A DNA stretch of 64,000 nt, from NCBI GenBank assembly GCA_036825755.1, contig DAISXR010000003.1:1-64000 (forward strand). Direction: 5' to 3'. The number at the start of each line of letters is the position of its first letter. The stretch's first letter is position 1. Origin of the DNA: JAJFTV01 sp036825755. Lineage in GTDB: Bacteria; Chloroflexota; Anaerolineae; Anaerolineales; Anaerolineaceae. Below, piece after piece: positions 1 through 9,690 of the stretch. The notes beneath the pieces were generated by a model. The model was not told the origin of the DNA, searched no databases, and worked only from the letters and a program-made list of their open reading frames with translations. The position numbers and the translations under genes are program-made.

Positions 1-1049
1 TCATCCACTTGAGAAAAGTCAAAGGTCAGATACGGACGGTTGCTTTCAGCAAGCGTTTCTACCAGCGGATCCAGCCCACCGGATGATCGTAAATAAACAA
101 ATACACGGTCAGGTGAATAGGTATCCGGTGAGAATACAGGTTCCTGGGCTACCGGAATGATCCCCACTCCGTTCTTCCCGCTGCTCTCCGCCACCAACTG
201 CTCAGCCCACACTCCGAACGATGCCACCTCAGGATCGGCAAGGATGATTGCCTTGTCCATCCCAAGCGAAGCCGCTTCTGCCAGAACCGTTCCCAGAAAG
301 AGGCCGGGGTTTTCCTGTGCCGGTGTGGAGGGGCCGCATTGCATGGCGGCTTTTTGGGCAGCACCCAGGTAATCTTCCAGATTGATCCCCAGCAGGCTGG
401 TAGGCAGCAAACCAAATGTGGTTAATGCAGAAAATCGGCCGCCGACCTCCGGATTGGCCTCAAATATGGCGCGGTACTGCTTTTGACGGGAATCCTCAAC
501 AACCATACTCCCCGGGTCGGTGACGGCCATAAAATGCCGGCCGGGCGTTTCTTCACCGGATTTCACGGTGTACTGCCAGAAGAAATCAGCCAGCGCTTTG
601 GTTTCGCTGGTGGTGCCGGATTTGGACGAGATGATAAAGACTGTCTTGGGTAACTCAATCGAATCGCACACCGTTTGGATTTGATCCGGGCTGGTGGAAT
701 CCAGCACGATCAATTGCAGGGCTTTTGAAGGTCTGGCTGAAAAGCCCTGCTGGATCGACGAAGTGACAAAAGGAGCCAGCGAGGATCCGCCCATTCCCAA
801 AAGAACGGCGGTGTTATATCCCTCATCCAGCAGCTCCTGGTAAACCGCCTCCAGATCCGGGATGAGTGTGGAGCTTTCGGTTGGGAGGCCCAACCAATCC
901 AACCGGTTGGCAATCTCTTCACCCGGGGCGCCGGTACCGCCCCAAAGCGTAATGTCATGATCAAACAACCGGTTTATGGTTCTGTTCTGACCGTGCCAAT
1001 CCAACCGCCGGTTGACGTAGGGAGCCAGTAAACCGAGTTGTGTTTTCAT
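1..1049 (-). CDS. pgi: Glucose-6-phosphate isomerase, 3' end cut by window edge
   Basis: Interconverts glucose-6-phosphate and fructose-6-phosphate in the cytosol. About 350 residues are visible and the frame is open to base 1, so the C-terminus lies outside the window. Sugar-isomerase (SIS) signatures are seen: GMGGSS at residues 85-90 and SKSGTT at 142-147. The start is ATG 1049 after AAGGTGG; ATG 1052 immediately before it is equally possible. The start overlaps the tal stop codon, so translation should be coupled. Tal and Pgi occur as one fused protein in some bacteria, and here they are adjacent separate genes. This is the last visible member of the tkt-rpiB-tal-pgi operon. Confidence 0.9.
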   Translation of the reverse strand, partial: MKTQLGLLAPYVNRRLDWHGQNRTINRLFDHDITLWGGTGAPGEEIANRLDWLGLPTESSTLIPDLEAVYQELLDEGYNTAVLLGMGGSSLAPFVTSSIQQGFSARPSKALQLIVLDSTSPDQIQTVCDSIELPKTVFIISSKSGTTSETKALADFFWQYTVKSGEETPGRHFMAVTDPGSMVVEDSRQKQYRAIFEANPEVGGRFSALTTFGLLPTSLLGINLEDYLGAAQKAAMQCGPSTPAQENPGLFLGTVLAEAASLGMDKAIILADPEVASFGVWAEQLVAESSGKNGVGIIPVAQEPVFSPDTYSPDRVFVYLRSSGGLDPLVETLAESNRPYLTFDFSQVD

Positions 1050-2173
1050 CATGCCACCTTTTCTTTTAATGTATCCAGCAGACTTTCGAATGATTTCGAG
1101 AAAGCGGCCACGCCTTCCTCTTCCAGCTCGGTAGTGACAGCCTGCATCGAAATGCCGAGTTTGAATAGTTGATCCAGGATGCGATGCGATTCGGATGGAT
1201 CTTCAGGGATCCCGATTTGAGTGGCCCCATGATCCTGGATAGCGGTCAGCGTTTGCGGCGGGACGGTATTGACCGTATCAGGAGCAATGAGGTCATCTAC
1301 ATACATGACATCGCGATAGGCAGGGTTCTTGGTGCTCGTGGAAGCCCACAAAGGGCGCTGCGTACGGGCACCAGCAGCTTTGAGACTGGCGAACCTTTCA
1401 GCGCCGAAGACCTTCCGGAACAACTGGTAGGCAATGCGGGAATTGGCAACCGCCGCCTTGCCCTGAAGATCATGGCATACCTCCGGCGAGATGATGCCGT
1501 CATCGGACAACCGGTTCAACGCAGCATCCACCTTTGTATCCACACGCGAGACAAAGAAGGAGGCAACCGATGCGATGCGATCAAGCGGCAGTCCCTGAGC
1601 CAGACGATCTTCCAAACCGGCCAGATAGGCTTTCATCACCTCGGAATACCGTTCGTTGGAGAAAATCAGGGTCACGTTGATGTTCAAACCTTTGGCGATG
1701 CAGGATCGGATGGCCGGAAGCCCTTCTTTGGTCGCCGGGATTTTGACCATCAAATTGGGCCGGTTAACCTTGATCCACAGCAATTCGGCTTCTTTGATCG
1801 TCGCTTCGGTGTCGCGAGCCAGGAGCGGGTTCACTTCCAGACTGACGTAGCCATCCTGCCCGCCACTGCTTTCGTACAGACTGCTGAATAAATCCGCAGC
1901 GGATTGGATATCCTCAATCGCAAGGCTATAAAAGGCTTCTTCGGCTGTGCTACCGGTTATTTTCAGAGGGGTAATGGCATCATCATAATCGGTGGAATCA
2001 GCAATGGCTTTTTGGAAAATACTCGGGTTGGAAGTGATGCCGTATATTTGACCATGATCGATTAAATCTTTGAGCATACCATTTTGGATCAGGCGTCTCT
2101 GTATGTTGTCGTACCAGATGGATTGCCCGAGTTCATGGATCTTTTGGATCCTATCGGTTCCCTGTTCGGTCAT
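1049..2173 (-). CDS. tal: Transaldolase
   Basis: Transfers dihydroxyacetone from sedoheptulose-7-P to glyceraldehyde-3-P in the non-oxidative pentose phosphate pathway. At 374 residues it is the long form of the family. The N-terminal YGITSNPSIF motif (residues 44-53) and VKIPAT with the Schiff-base lysine K144 are intact. The start overlaps the rpiB stop (TAATG) and the stop overlaps the pgi start, so three genes are translationally coupled. I see no abnormality. Confidence 0.95.
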   Translation of the reverse strand: MTEQGTDRIQKIHELGQSIWYDNIQRRLIQNGMLKDLIDHGQIYGITSNPSIFQKAIADSTDYDDAITPLKITGSTAEEAFYSLAIEDIQSAADLFSSLYESSGGQDGYVSLEVNPLLARDTEATIKEAELLWIKVNRPNLMVKIPATKEGLPAIRSCIAKGLNINVTLIFSNERYSEVMKAYLAGLEDRLAQGLPLDRIASVASFFVSRVDTKVDAALNRLSDDGIISPEVCHDLQGKAAVANSRIAYQLFRKVFGAERFASLKAAGARTQRPLWASTSTKNPAYRDVMYVDDLIAPDTVNTVPPQTLTAIQDHGATQIGIPEDPSESHRILDQLFKLGISMQAVTTELEEEGVAAFSKSFESLLDTLKEKVA

Positions 2174-2637
2174 TATTGACTCCCTTCACGATTCATCTTT
2201 TCTTCCATTTGCCGGATTTTTCCCGTTCTGCGGATATGTCGTTCTTCAGCGACGAACTGCGCGGCAAGAAAGGCCCTGACAATTTCTTTGGCGGGTTCCG
2301 GACCGATGATGCGAGCTCCCAGACATAAAACGTTCATGCGATCGTGTTCTACGCCCTGATGCGCGGAGTAGGTATCATGGCAGATGGAGGCGTAAATCCC
2401 GGTCATCTTGTTGGCGGCGATGCAGGCTCCAATACCGGATCCACAGATGAGCACACCTCTCTCCGCGCGGCCGCTCTGGATTTCACGGCCCAGCTTTTCG
2501 GTAAAATCAGGGTAGTCGACGCTTTGAGTGCTATCCGTACCCAGGTCGACTGCTAGGTGACCTTCTGCCTGGATGGTTTCAAGAATGACAGATTTTAAGG
2601 GGAAACCGGCATGGTCACAGGCAACAGCAATTTTCAT
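2173..2637 (-). CDS. rpiB: Ribose-5-phosphate isomerase B
   Basis: RpiB/LacA/LacB family enzyme interconverting ribose-5-P and ribulose-5-P. The 154 residues show CDHAG at the N-terminus, DYPDF, the active-site cysteine loop LICGSGIG and the HDxYSAHQGVEHDRMN segment with NVLCLGAR after it. A basic tail of about 15 residues (RRTGKIRQMEEKM) follows the usual end. ATG 2637 overlaps the tkt stop (ATGA), so it is coupled to tkt upstream and tal downstream. Confidence 0.95.
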   Translation of the reverse strand: MKIAVACDHAGFPLKSVILETIQAEGHLAVDLGTDSTQSVDYPDFTEKLGREIQSGRAERGVLICGSGIGACIAANKMTGIYASICHDTYSAHQGVEHDRMNVLCLGARIIGPEPAKEIVRAFLAAQFVAEERHIRRTGKIRQMEEKMNREGSQ

Positions 2638-4664
2638 GATTTATCTCCATTCAGCATCGCCAACACCGTCTCAACGACATGCTCTTTGGTAAAGCCAAAC
2701 TTCTCCATTAAGACTTTTTCCGGAGCGGAGGCTCCATAGCGATTGATACCCAGGATGGTTCCCTGGTCGCCTACCCAGCGTTCCCAACCGAATGTCACAG
2801 CCGCCTCAACCGCCAGACGCTTTTTCACATCAGGCAGCAGCACGCTTTGCCGGTAAGCAGGATCCTGCTTTTCAAACAATTCCCAGGACGGGAAAGAAAT
2901 CACACGGCAGCGAATATTCTTCTCTAAAAGCTGTTCTGCTGCGCGGTAGATGAGATTCACCTCGGAGCCGGACGCCATCAACAAAACGTCAGGTTTCCCG
3001 TCACCGAAATCGCGCAGAACATAGGCGCCTTTCAAAACGCCATCCGCGGCGGAAGTCTCATTTCGATCCAGAGTGGGCAGGTTTTGCCGGCTGAGGATCA
3101 ACGCGGTAGGCGCATTCTTACTTCGCAGGGCTGACAGCCAGGCATAGGTCGTTTCGTTGGCATCGGCCGGGCGGATCACGGTGAGATTCGGTATGGCGCG
3201 CAGGGCTGCCAGATGCTCCACGGGTTGGTGGGTGGGACCGTCTTCTCCCAGACCGATGCTGTCATGGGTGAAAACCCAGACGCTGCGTAAATGCGAAATG
3301 GCAGACAGGCGGATCGCCGGACGCATATAGTCCGAAAAGACGAGGAAGGTGCCGCCGTACGGAATGATGCCACCGTGGTACGCCATGCCGTTGATCACCG
3401 ATCCCATACCATGTTCGCGAACACCAAAGTGAAGGTAACGGCCGGCGTGATTGTCTTTTTGGAAGGCAGTTTCGCCGTCGATCCAGGTATTGTTGGATGG
3501 GGTCAGATCAGCCGATCCGCCCATCAATTCCGGTAAGTGCCCGGCTAATTGATTGATCACCTTCCCGGACGCGCTGCGGGTTGCCATGCCTTTTTCATCT
3601 GCGGCGAATGGCTTCAGATACTGCTCAATGTCCTCAGGCAGTTCCCCGGACATCCTTCTGGAGAATTCTGCAGCCAGTTCCGGATACTCTTTCATGTAGC
3701 GGTTGAAAAGTTCAGTCCATTCTTTCTCTCCCTTTTCTCCGTTGGTAACAGCCTGTCGGAAGTAATCCAGCACATCGGACGGGATGATAAACTTTTCATC
3801 CACACTGCCGTTCTCATCCCAGTGCAGTGCTGTCTTCGCGGCTTTAAGTTCATCCTCTCCAGGGGGCGATCCGTGCGCGGCGGAGGTATCCTGTTTGGTC
3901 GGCAGACCGAACCCAATATGGGTGCGGCAAATGATCAGATTGGGCCGGTCACTGGTTTTGCAGGCCTGAATGGCGAGGTCGATTTCATCCACCGAATTGC
4001 CATCCCTCACGTACAGCACATTCCAGCCGTAAGCTTCAAATCTCTTTCCGCGATCCTCGGTGAAGGCCAGCGTGGTGGATCCATCGATGGTGATCCGGTT
4101 ATCGTCATAGAAGTAGATGATCTTATTCAACCCAAGATGACCGGCCAGCGAGGCAGCTTCTGAGGCCACACCTTCCATCAGATCCCCATCCGTGACGATG
4201 CCGTAGACATGGTGGTCCACAATTTGGAAACCTGGCTGGTTGTATCTGGCAGCCAGATGTGCTTCAGCGATGGCCATCCCGATACCATTTGAAAGACCCT
4301 GTCCGAGCGGGCCGGTGGTGGTTTCAACGCCGGGGGTCAGTGGATATTCAGGGTGACCCGGTGTCAGGCTGCCCCATTGACGGAACTGTTTGAGTTGCTC
4401 CAGAGGCAGAGGATAGCCGCACAAATGCAGCAGACTGTACAGCAGCATGGAACCGTGACCGCCCGAAAGGACAAAACGGTCGCGATTGGGCCACTCTGGG
4501 TTATTGGGGTTATGTTTGAGATGTTTTCCCCAGATCGTATAGGCAATTGCCGCGGTTCCCATAGGCAAACCCGGATGACCGGAATTCGCTTTTTGTACCC
4601 CATCGGCTGACAGGAAACGCAGGGTGTTGATGGACCTGGTTTCAAGATTTGAATTTGGTGTCAT
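2634..4664 (-). CDS. tkt: Transketolase
   Basis: Thiamine-diphosphate enzyme of the pentose phosphate pathway (676 residues, the normal size). The TPP pyrophosphate motif reads GDLMEG...DDNRI, preceded by GPLGQGLSNGIGMA. The pyrimidine-binding domain has RPADANET and HDSIGLGEDGPTHQP. I chose ATG 4664 because GGGAG lies 7 bases upstream; an in-frame upstream start (4676) has no such site. It is the first gene of the tkt-rpiB-tal-pgi operon. The 185-bp space to the divergent gene at 4850 must hold both promoters, but I see no convincing -35/-10 pair there. Confidence 0.95.
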   Translation of the reverse strand: MTPNSNLETRSINTLRFLSADGVQKANSGHPGLPMGTAAIAYTIWGKHLKHNPNNPEWPNRDRFVLSGGHGSMLLYSLLHLCGYPLPLEQLKQFRQWGSLTPGHPEYPLTPGVETTTGPLGQGLSNGIGMAIAEAHLAARYNQPGFQIVDHHVYGIVTDGDLMEGVASEAASLAGHLGLNKIIYFYDDNRITIDGSTTLAFTEDRGKRFEAYGWNVLYVRDGNSVDEIDLAIQACKTSDRPNLIICRTHIGFGLPTKQDTSAAHGSPPGEDELKAAKTALHWDENGSVDEKFIIPSDVLDYFRQAVTNGEKGEKEWTELFNRYMKEYPELAAEFSRRMSGELPEDIEQYLKPFAADEKGMATRSASGKVINQLAGHLPELMGGSADLTPSNNTWIDGETAFQKDNHAGRYLHFGVREHGMGSVINGMAYHGGIIPYGGTFLVFSDYMRPAIRLSAISHLRSVWVFTHDSIGLGEDGPTHQPVEHLAALRAIPNLTVIRPADANETTYAWLSALRSKNAPTALILSRQNLPTLDRNETSAADGVLKGAYVLRDFGDGKPDVLLMASGSEVNLIYRAAEQLLEKNIRCRVISFPSWELFEKQDPAYRQSVLLPDVKKRLAVEAAVTFGWERWVGDQGTILGINRYGASAPEKVLMEKFGFTKEHVVETVLAMLNGDKS

Positions 4665-4849
4665 GGCTTCTCCCAATAATGAACGTAAATAATGGCTGCA
4701 TATAAAATTTTACCATCCGAACCAAGGCATGTTAGAGCAAAGTCACCCTGAATCCGTTGAAACTTGACATGTTTTCCAAAGTACCATACCATTGAAACAT
4801 CAATACAACGTAAATCGAGTATCTCTGAAAGGATCAGAAAAGGTGGGTC

Positions 4850-5584
4850 ATGGATCGGTTCAGCCTGGCGGGGAAAACAGTACTGATCACCGGCGGTGCG
4901 GTGCGGGTGGGGCGATATCTGGCCATCGCTGCAGCGCAAGCCGGCGCCAATGTGATCATCCATTACTCGCACTCTGAGGAACAGGCGTTGCATACCCAGG
5001 AAGCTATTCAGCAAATGGGAGTGAAATGCTGGACCATCCAGCAGGATTTCGCCAAAACAGAAGAAATCAGCGAGTTTATGAGCCGCTGCTGGCAGATTAA
5101 CCCTGTGGATGTGCTGGTCAACAATGCGGCTATTTTCAAATCGATCCGTATGGAAAATACCAGCCTGCGGGATTGGCGGGAACATATGGCGATCAATCTG
5201 GATGCGCCTTTTCTTCTAACACAGCGGTTTGTGCAACTGGGTCTGCCGGATCGGCCCGGTCGGGTGATCAACTTACTGGACTGGCGCGCTTTACGTCCGG
5301 GGGTGGATCATTTTCCGTATACCATCTCCAAAGCCGGATTGGCCGCGTTAACACGGTCTATGGCGGCTGCTGCGGCACCCAGGGTGCTGGTCAACGGGCT
5401 GGCATTGGGCGCCATGCTGGCGCCGGCCGGCGGTGTGGATGAAAAAGCGCTGTTTTCCGATTACCCAATCAAACGTTGGATTGACCCGGAAGAACTGACG
5501 CAATCTTTTTTGTTTCTGGCAGCAGGCCCTGAAATTATCACGGGAGAAATTATTCATCTGGATGGCGGAAGACACTTAACCTGA
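4850..5584 (+). CDS. Short-chain dehydrogenase, pteridine-reductase-like
   Basis: NAD(P)-dependent SDR of 244 residues. The cofactor loop is TGGAVRVGR. The arginine in TGxxxRxG is typical of pteridine reductase and FolM-type enzymes, which prefer NADPH. NNAA near residue 90 and the catalytic YTISK near residue 150 are present. Only 12 bases separate it from folB, which supports a role in reduced-pterin or folate metabolism, perhaps dihydrofolate or dihydromonapterin reduction. A general oxidoreductase (FabG-like) role cannot be excluded from sequence alone. Confidence 0.75.
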   Translation: MDRFSLAGKTVLITGGAVRVGRYLAIAAAQAGANVIIHYSHSEEQALHTQEAIQQMGVKCWTIQQDFAKTEEISEFMSRCWQINPVDVLVNNAAIFKSIRMENTSLRDWREHMAINLDAPFLLTQRFVQLGLPDRPGRVINLLDWRALRPGVDHFPYTISKAGLAALTRSMAAAAAPRVLVNGLALGAMLAPAGGVDEKALFSDYPIKRWIDPEELTQSFLFLAAGPEIITGEIIHLDGGRHLT

Positions 5585-5596
5585 TTGGAGCATTAA

Positions 5597-5962
5597 ATGG
5601 ACAAAGTTTTTATCAAAGACCTGATGGTACGCGGTGTGATCGGCATATCGGAGCGGGAACGTTCTGATCGGCAGGATATCATCATCAATGTCGTACTGTT
5701 TACCGATACCTCTACGGCAGGCAAAACGGATCAAATCGATGACTGCGTGAATTATCGCACGGTGGCAAAGCAGATTATCGCTCACGTGGAGGGTACAGCC
5801 CGTTACACCGTGGAGGCGCTTGCCGCTGATCTGGCAGATATTTGTTTACAGCACGTTGGCGTGCATCATGTGCAGGTACGGGTGGAGAAACCCGGGGCAG
5901 TCCGTTTCAGTCGATCAGTAGGGGTTGAAATTGAACGCTACCCGGTTGGTAAACCTGTTTAA
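5597..5962 (+). CDS. folB: Dihydroneopterin aldolase
   Basis: Converts 7,8-dihydroneopterin to 6-hydroxymethyl-dihydropterin and glycolaldehyde in folate synthesis. The 121 residues are of normal length. Seen are VRGVIGISERER at the N-terminus, the DCVNYR tyrosine segment, YTVEALA, and VEKPGAV with the catalytic lysine, followed by SVGVEIER. A TTGGAG site precedes ATG 5597. It forms an operon with the pteridine-reductase-like SDR. A strong hairpin terminator follows at 6006. Confidence 0.93.
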   Translation: MDKVFIKDLMVRGVIGISERERSDRQDIIINVVLFTDTSTAGKTDQIDDCVNYRTVAKQIIAHVEGTARYTVEALAADLADICLQHVGVHHVQVRVEKPGAVRFSRSVGVEIERYPVGKPV

Positions 5963-6005
5963 ACCCTGAATTCGTATAGACATACTGTCATCATAGTTGA
6001 TAAAG

Positions 6006-6033
6006 AAGAGCCGCATCATTCGATGCGGCTCTT
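6006..6033. terminator. Bidirectional hairpin between folB and acetate-CoA ligase
   Basis: A perfect 12-bp inverted repeat (6006-6017 with 6022-6033) with a four-base ATTC loop, GC-rich core and A/T ends. It lies between convergent genes and can serve both. Confidence 0.75.
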
Positions 6034-6059
6034 ATCGATCTTATGCTTTTGTGAGTGGC

Positions 6060-8171
6060 TTATTTCTTCTTCAGAATGATACGGGCATCCACGATCTTGA
6101 TGCCTTTGCCCTTTTCATAGACCAGGACAGGGTTGGCATCTGATTCGCTGATTTCGTCCTTCAGATCAAGGATCATGCTGGAGTAGCGGCACACAGCATT
6201 GGCCATGGCTTCTTTATCGCGGGGGGCTTCACCGCGAACACCGGCCAGGATGGGTGCACCACGGATCTCATCCAGCATAATCATGGCCTGGTTCTGAGAG
6301 ACGGGTGAAACACGGAAGGTGACATCCTTGAGGACTTCCACGAAGATACCGCCCAGACCAAACATCATGGTTGGACCGAAGGTGGCGTCGTTGATGGAGC
6401 CCAGGATCACCTCGGTGCCCCAGGGAGCCATTTCCTGAACCAGAACGCCGTGGATATTGGCGTCGGCTTTGTAGTTCTTGGCATTGACCAGGATGGTGTT
6501 GTAGGCGTCTTTGGCAGCCGCATCGTCTTTGATGTTGACCTTCACACCGCCGGCATCGGATTTGTGCAGGATCTCGGGGGACACGATTTTCATCACAACC
6601 GGGTAGCCGATCTTGCGGGCGTATTCAACTGCTTCCGCTTCGTTCTTGGCCAGCAGGCCTTTGGTGGTAGGCAGACCGTAGGCTTCGAAGACCTGTTTGG
6701 CCTCGATCTCGGTGAGGGATTCACGTCCGTCAGCGCGGGCTTTGGCAATGACCTTGAGGGCGGTTTCTTTGTCATAATCGCCGTAGGGTTTGAATTTATC
6801 TGCCACGGTGATCTTGGCTTTGGCCTGCTCGCGCAGGGCGGCCATGGCGTTGATGGCGCCTTCCGGTGAGTTGTAAGCAGGGATGCCATTCTCGATCAAC
6901 CATTGAATGGCCGCATCGGAATTCTCGCCGCCGACAAAGGACACCACGATCGGTTTGTCTTTGGTTTTGGCAGCATCGGTGGCTTTCTTGATACCTTTGG
7001 CAATTTCCAACGGGTTGGTGATGGCGGTCTCGCAGTAGAGCACAACCAGACCGTCCACCCAGGGGTGATCCATGGAGAACTGCACGGTGTCGTTATACCA
7101 TTCAGTACCAGCCATGCCGGTGAGATCGACGGGGTTCTTGGCCGATCCAAACTCGGGCATGTGTTTCTTCATTTCGTCCTGAACTTCTTTGGGGGCGAAT
7201 TTCAACGGAATTCCATCGCGTTCGGCTGCATCAGTCGCCAGCACACCCACACCGCCGCCATTGGTGACGATGAGCAGGTTGTCGCCGTTCATCGGGGGCT
7301 GCAGAGAGAGGGCCTGGGTGCGGTCAAACAGGTTGTTCAGGTCAGCGGCCTGGATAATGCCTGATTGTTTGAAGGCAGCGCCGTATACTTTGGCAGCGCC
7401 GGCCAGCGAACCGGTATGTGAAGCAGCAGCAGCCGCACCGTGTGAGGAAGTACCAGATTTGAGGGCAATGATGGGTTTGGTGGAGTTTCTGGCTGCTTCC
7501 ATGAATTTGCGGCCTTCTTTGAGGCCTTCGATGTACAGGGCAATACAATGAGTGTTCTCGTCGTCGTTCAGGCTGGTGATAATATCAGCGAAATCGACGT
7601 CCGACATATTTCCAATGGAGACCAGTTTGTCAAAACCCACTTTACGGGTGTAGGAAGCCGCATCCAGAGCGATCAACAGGGCGCCGCTCTGAGAGATGAG
7701 GGTTGATTTGCCGGGGAAGGGCAGGAAGGGGGCAAAAGAGGCGTTCATGTGATCGCCGTTGGAGAGCACACCCACGATGTTCGGGCCCAGAATTCTGGTG
7801 CCGTATTTCCTGGCTGATTCAACGATCTGATCTTCCAACGGATGATTTCCTACCTCACTGAAACCGGAGGTAATGATCACCAGGCCTTTAATGCCTTTTT
7901 TGCCGCAATCTTCAACGACCTGGGGAACGAACTTCGCCGGGACGGTAATGGCTGCGGTATCGATGGGATCGGGTACATCCAGAACGGAGGCATAAGTTTT
8001 CATGCCGAGAATCTCACCACCCGAGGGGTTGATCGGGTAGATGATTCCGCTGTATTTGCTGTCGATCAGGTTTTTCAGGACGGTGTATCCGATTTTCCCT
8101 GGCGTTGCTGACGCGCCCACCACTGCAATCGATTTTGGCTTAAACAAACCAGTCATAATGTCGTCGTTCAC
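6060..8171 (-). CDS. Acetate-CoA ligase (ADP-forming), fused alpha-beta subunits
   Basis: Acyl-CoA synthetase (NDP-forming) that usually runs towards acid plus ATP, so it gains energy from acetyl- or other acyl-CoA. In 703 residues it carries a CoA-binding Rossmann domain (VVGASATPGKIG near residue 18), ligase-CoA domains with the phosphohistidine loop ASHTGSLAG (H252), and a C-terminal ATP-grasp domain (VVMKIVSPEILHKSDAGG). Start: GTG 8171 with GGGAG 8 bases upstream; ATG 8156 is an alternative. Monocistronic by its neighbours. It fits with the aldehyde ferredoxin oxidoreductase at 41197 in a fermentative lifestyle, although the acyl substrate cannot be read from sequence. Confidence 0.92.
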   Translation of the reverse strand: MNDDIMTGLFKPKSIAVVGASATPGKIGYTVLKNLIDSKYSGIIYPINPSGGEILGMKTYASVLDVPDPIDTAAITVPAKFVPQVVEDCGKKGIKGLVIITSGFSEVGNHPLEDQIVESARKYGTRILGPNIVGVLSNGDHMNASFAPFLPFPGKSTLISQSGALLIALDAASYTRKVGFDKLVSIGNMSDVDFADIITSLNDDENTHCIALYIEGLKEGRKFMEAARNSTKPIIALKSGTSSHGAAAAASHTGSLAGAAKVYGAAFKQSGIIQAADLNNLFDRTQALSLQPPMNGDNLLIVTNGGGVGVLATDAAERDGIPLKFAPKEVQDEMKKHMPEFGSAKNPVDLTGMAGTEWYNDTVQFSMDHPWVDGLVVLYCETAITNPLEIAKGIKKATDAAKTKDKPIVVSFVGGENSDAAIQWLIENGIPAYNSPEGAINAMAALREQAKAKITVADKFKPYGDYDKETALKVIAKARADGRESLTEIEAKQVFEAYGLPTTKGLLAKNEAEAVEYARKIGYPVVMKIVSPEILHKSDAGGVKVNIKDDAAAKDAYNTILVNAKNYKADANIHGVLVQEMAPWGTEVILGSINDATFGPTMMFGLGGIFVEVLKDVTFRVSPVSQNQAMIMLDEIRGAPILAGVRGEAPRDKEAMANAVCRYSSMILDLKDEISESDANPVLVYEKGKGIKIVDARIILKKK

Positions 8172-8316
8172 TTTTCAATCTCCCATGGAAAATTATCTAT
8201 CACAGATATGATATGATTGTTGACCATATTATGTGCAATAGATTTTATATGAGGACAGCGGTATATGTATTTGTCTTTAATCATTGTTTTGCTGGATTTT
8301 CATTACCTTGCGGCTC

Positions 8317-9678
8317 ATGAATTATAGAATATTTTCTCCTGAAATGCAAAACCCAATTCCCGAAAAAGTTCAAAGAATTGTTCAAACCGCGTTGAATTCG
8401 GTAAATCCACGCCAGTTAATTCTCGGAAACCTGCATAAAAATGATCAATGTTTGTCAATTGCCGGGGCGCTTGATATCGATTTATCCGGCTTTAAACGGA
8501 TCTTTGTCACCGGCGCGGGCAAAGCGGTGGTGGGCATGGCAGAAGGTCTGTGCGAAGTTCTGGGTGACCGGATCAGCGGAGGGCGGATCATCACCAAGCA
8601 CCTGCCAGTCGGGGTGAGGGATGTTGGGGAGATCGAGATTCTGGTTGGAAATCACCCTGTTCCCGGCCCCCAGAGTGTGGACAGCGCTCAGGCAAATGCT
8701 GACTTTGCAAAACAGGTGACCCGGGAGGATCTGGTGTTCTGCTTGATTACAGGAGGCGGTTCCGCGTTGATGACGCTGCCGGTCGATGAAATATCACTGG
8801 CCGAAATGCAGACTACCACTGATTTGTTACTATCCTGCGGGGCAACGATTAATGAGATGAATATCCTGCGCAAACACCTGGAGGTTCTGAAAGGAGGCGG
8901 GCTGGCGCGTCTGCTTTATCCCGCCAGAGTGATCACGCTGATTCTCTCAGATGTGATCGGTAATCCGCCCGATATCATCGCATCCGGCCCAACCACAGCC
9001 GATCCGAGCACGTTTGCTGATGCCTGGGACGTGCTGGAACGCCATGCAATCACCCAAAAAATTCCATCGAGTGTGAGGCAGTATCTTCTGGAAGGTATGC
9101 AGGCGAAAAAACCTGAAACTGTGAAACCCGGCAGCCAGTGGTTGGACCGTGCCGTTACACTGATTTTGGGCGACAATTATTATGCCTGCCAGACTGCCCT
9201 GCATGAAGCCGAACGAGCGGGTTATCGCACCCGTTTGCTCACCAACTCCTTGCAGGGTGAAGCCAGCCAGATAGGGGCGCAACTGGCCGCCATGCTGCGT
9301 GAAGCCGCAACCACCGGGCACCCGCTTGAACGGCCTTTTTGCATGCTGGCCGGCGGTGAGACAACCGTTCATCTGCATGGAAACGGGAGGGGCGGACGAA
9401 ATCAGGAAATGGCGCTGGCCGGAGTGAAGATTCTGGATGGTTTGGAAAACGTTGCCATGATTGCTCTGGCAACTGATGGCGAGGATGGACCGACGGACGC
9501 GGCTGGAGCTGTGGTCACCGGCGAAACATACCAATCAGGTCTTGCTAAAGGCCTGGATCCTGATGAATACCTGGCTCGCAATGATTCGTGGAGCTATTTT
9601 AAACAAGTTGGTTCCGGCTTAACCCCAGGGCCAACCGGAACTAATGTAAATGATATTTGCTTTTTGTTTGCCTGGTAA
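8317..9678 (+). CDS. Glycerate 2-kinase (MOFRL/GckA family)
   Basis: Phosphorylates D-glycerate to 2-phosphoglycerate. The protein is 453 residues from ATG 8317. Seen are VTGAGKAVVGMAEGL near residue 60, GNHPVPG, ITGGGSALM, the NILRKHLEVLKGGGLA segment, ILSDVIGNPPDIIASGPT, and the C-terminal MOFRL region AGGETTVHLHGNGRGGRNQE with ATDGEDGPTDAAGA. The start is uncertain: ATG 8317 and ATG 8344 both lack a clear Shine-Dalgarno site. It stands alone, divergent from the acetate-CoA ligase. Confidence 0.92.
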   Translation: MNYRIFSPEMQNPIPEKVQRIVQTALNSVNPRQLILGNLHKNDQCLSIAGALDIDLSGFKRIFVTGAGKAVVGMAEGLCEVLGDRISGGRIITKHLPVGVRDVGEIEILVGNHPVPGPQSVDSAQANADFAKQVTREDLVFCLITGGGSALMTLPVDEISLAEMQTTTDLLLSCGATINEMNILRKHLEVLKGGGLARLLYPARVITLILSDVIGNPPDIIASGPTTADPSTFADAWDVLERHAITQKIPSSVRQYLLEGMQAKKPETVKPGSQWLDRAVTLILGDNYYACQTALHEAERAGYRTRLLTNSLQGEASQIGAQLAAMLREAATTGHPLERPFCMLAGGETTVHLHGNGRGGRNQEMALAGVKILDGLENVAMIALATDGEDGPTDAAGAVVTGETYQSGLAKGLDPDEYLARNDSWSYFKQVGSGLTPGPTGTNVNDICFLFAW

Positions 9679-9690
9679 AGATTCCCCCGA

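Noticed and set aside
1169..1891. 240-codon open frame on the plus strand
   Set aside because: Fully antisense to transaldolase, with no domain and no ribosome-binding site.
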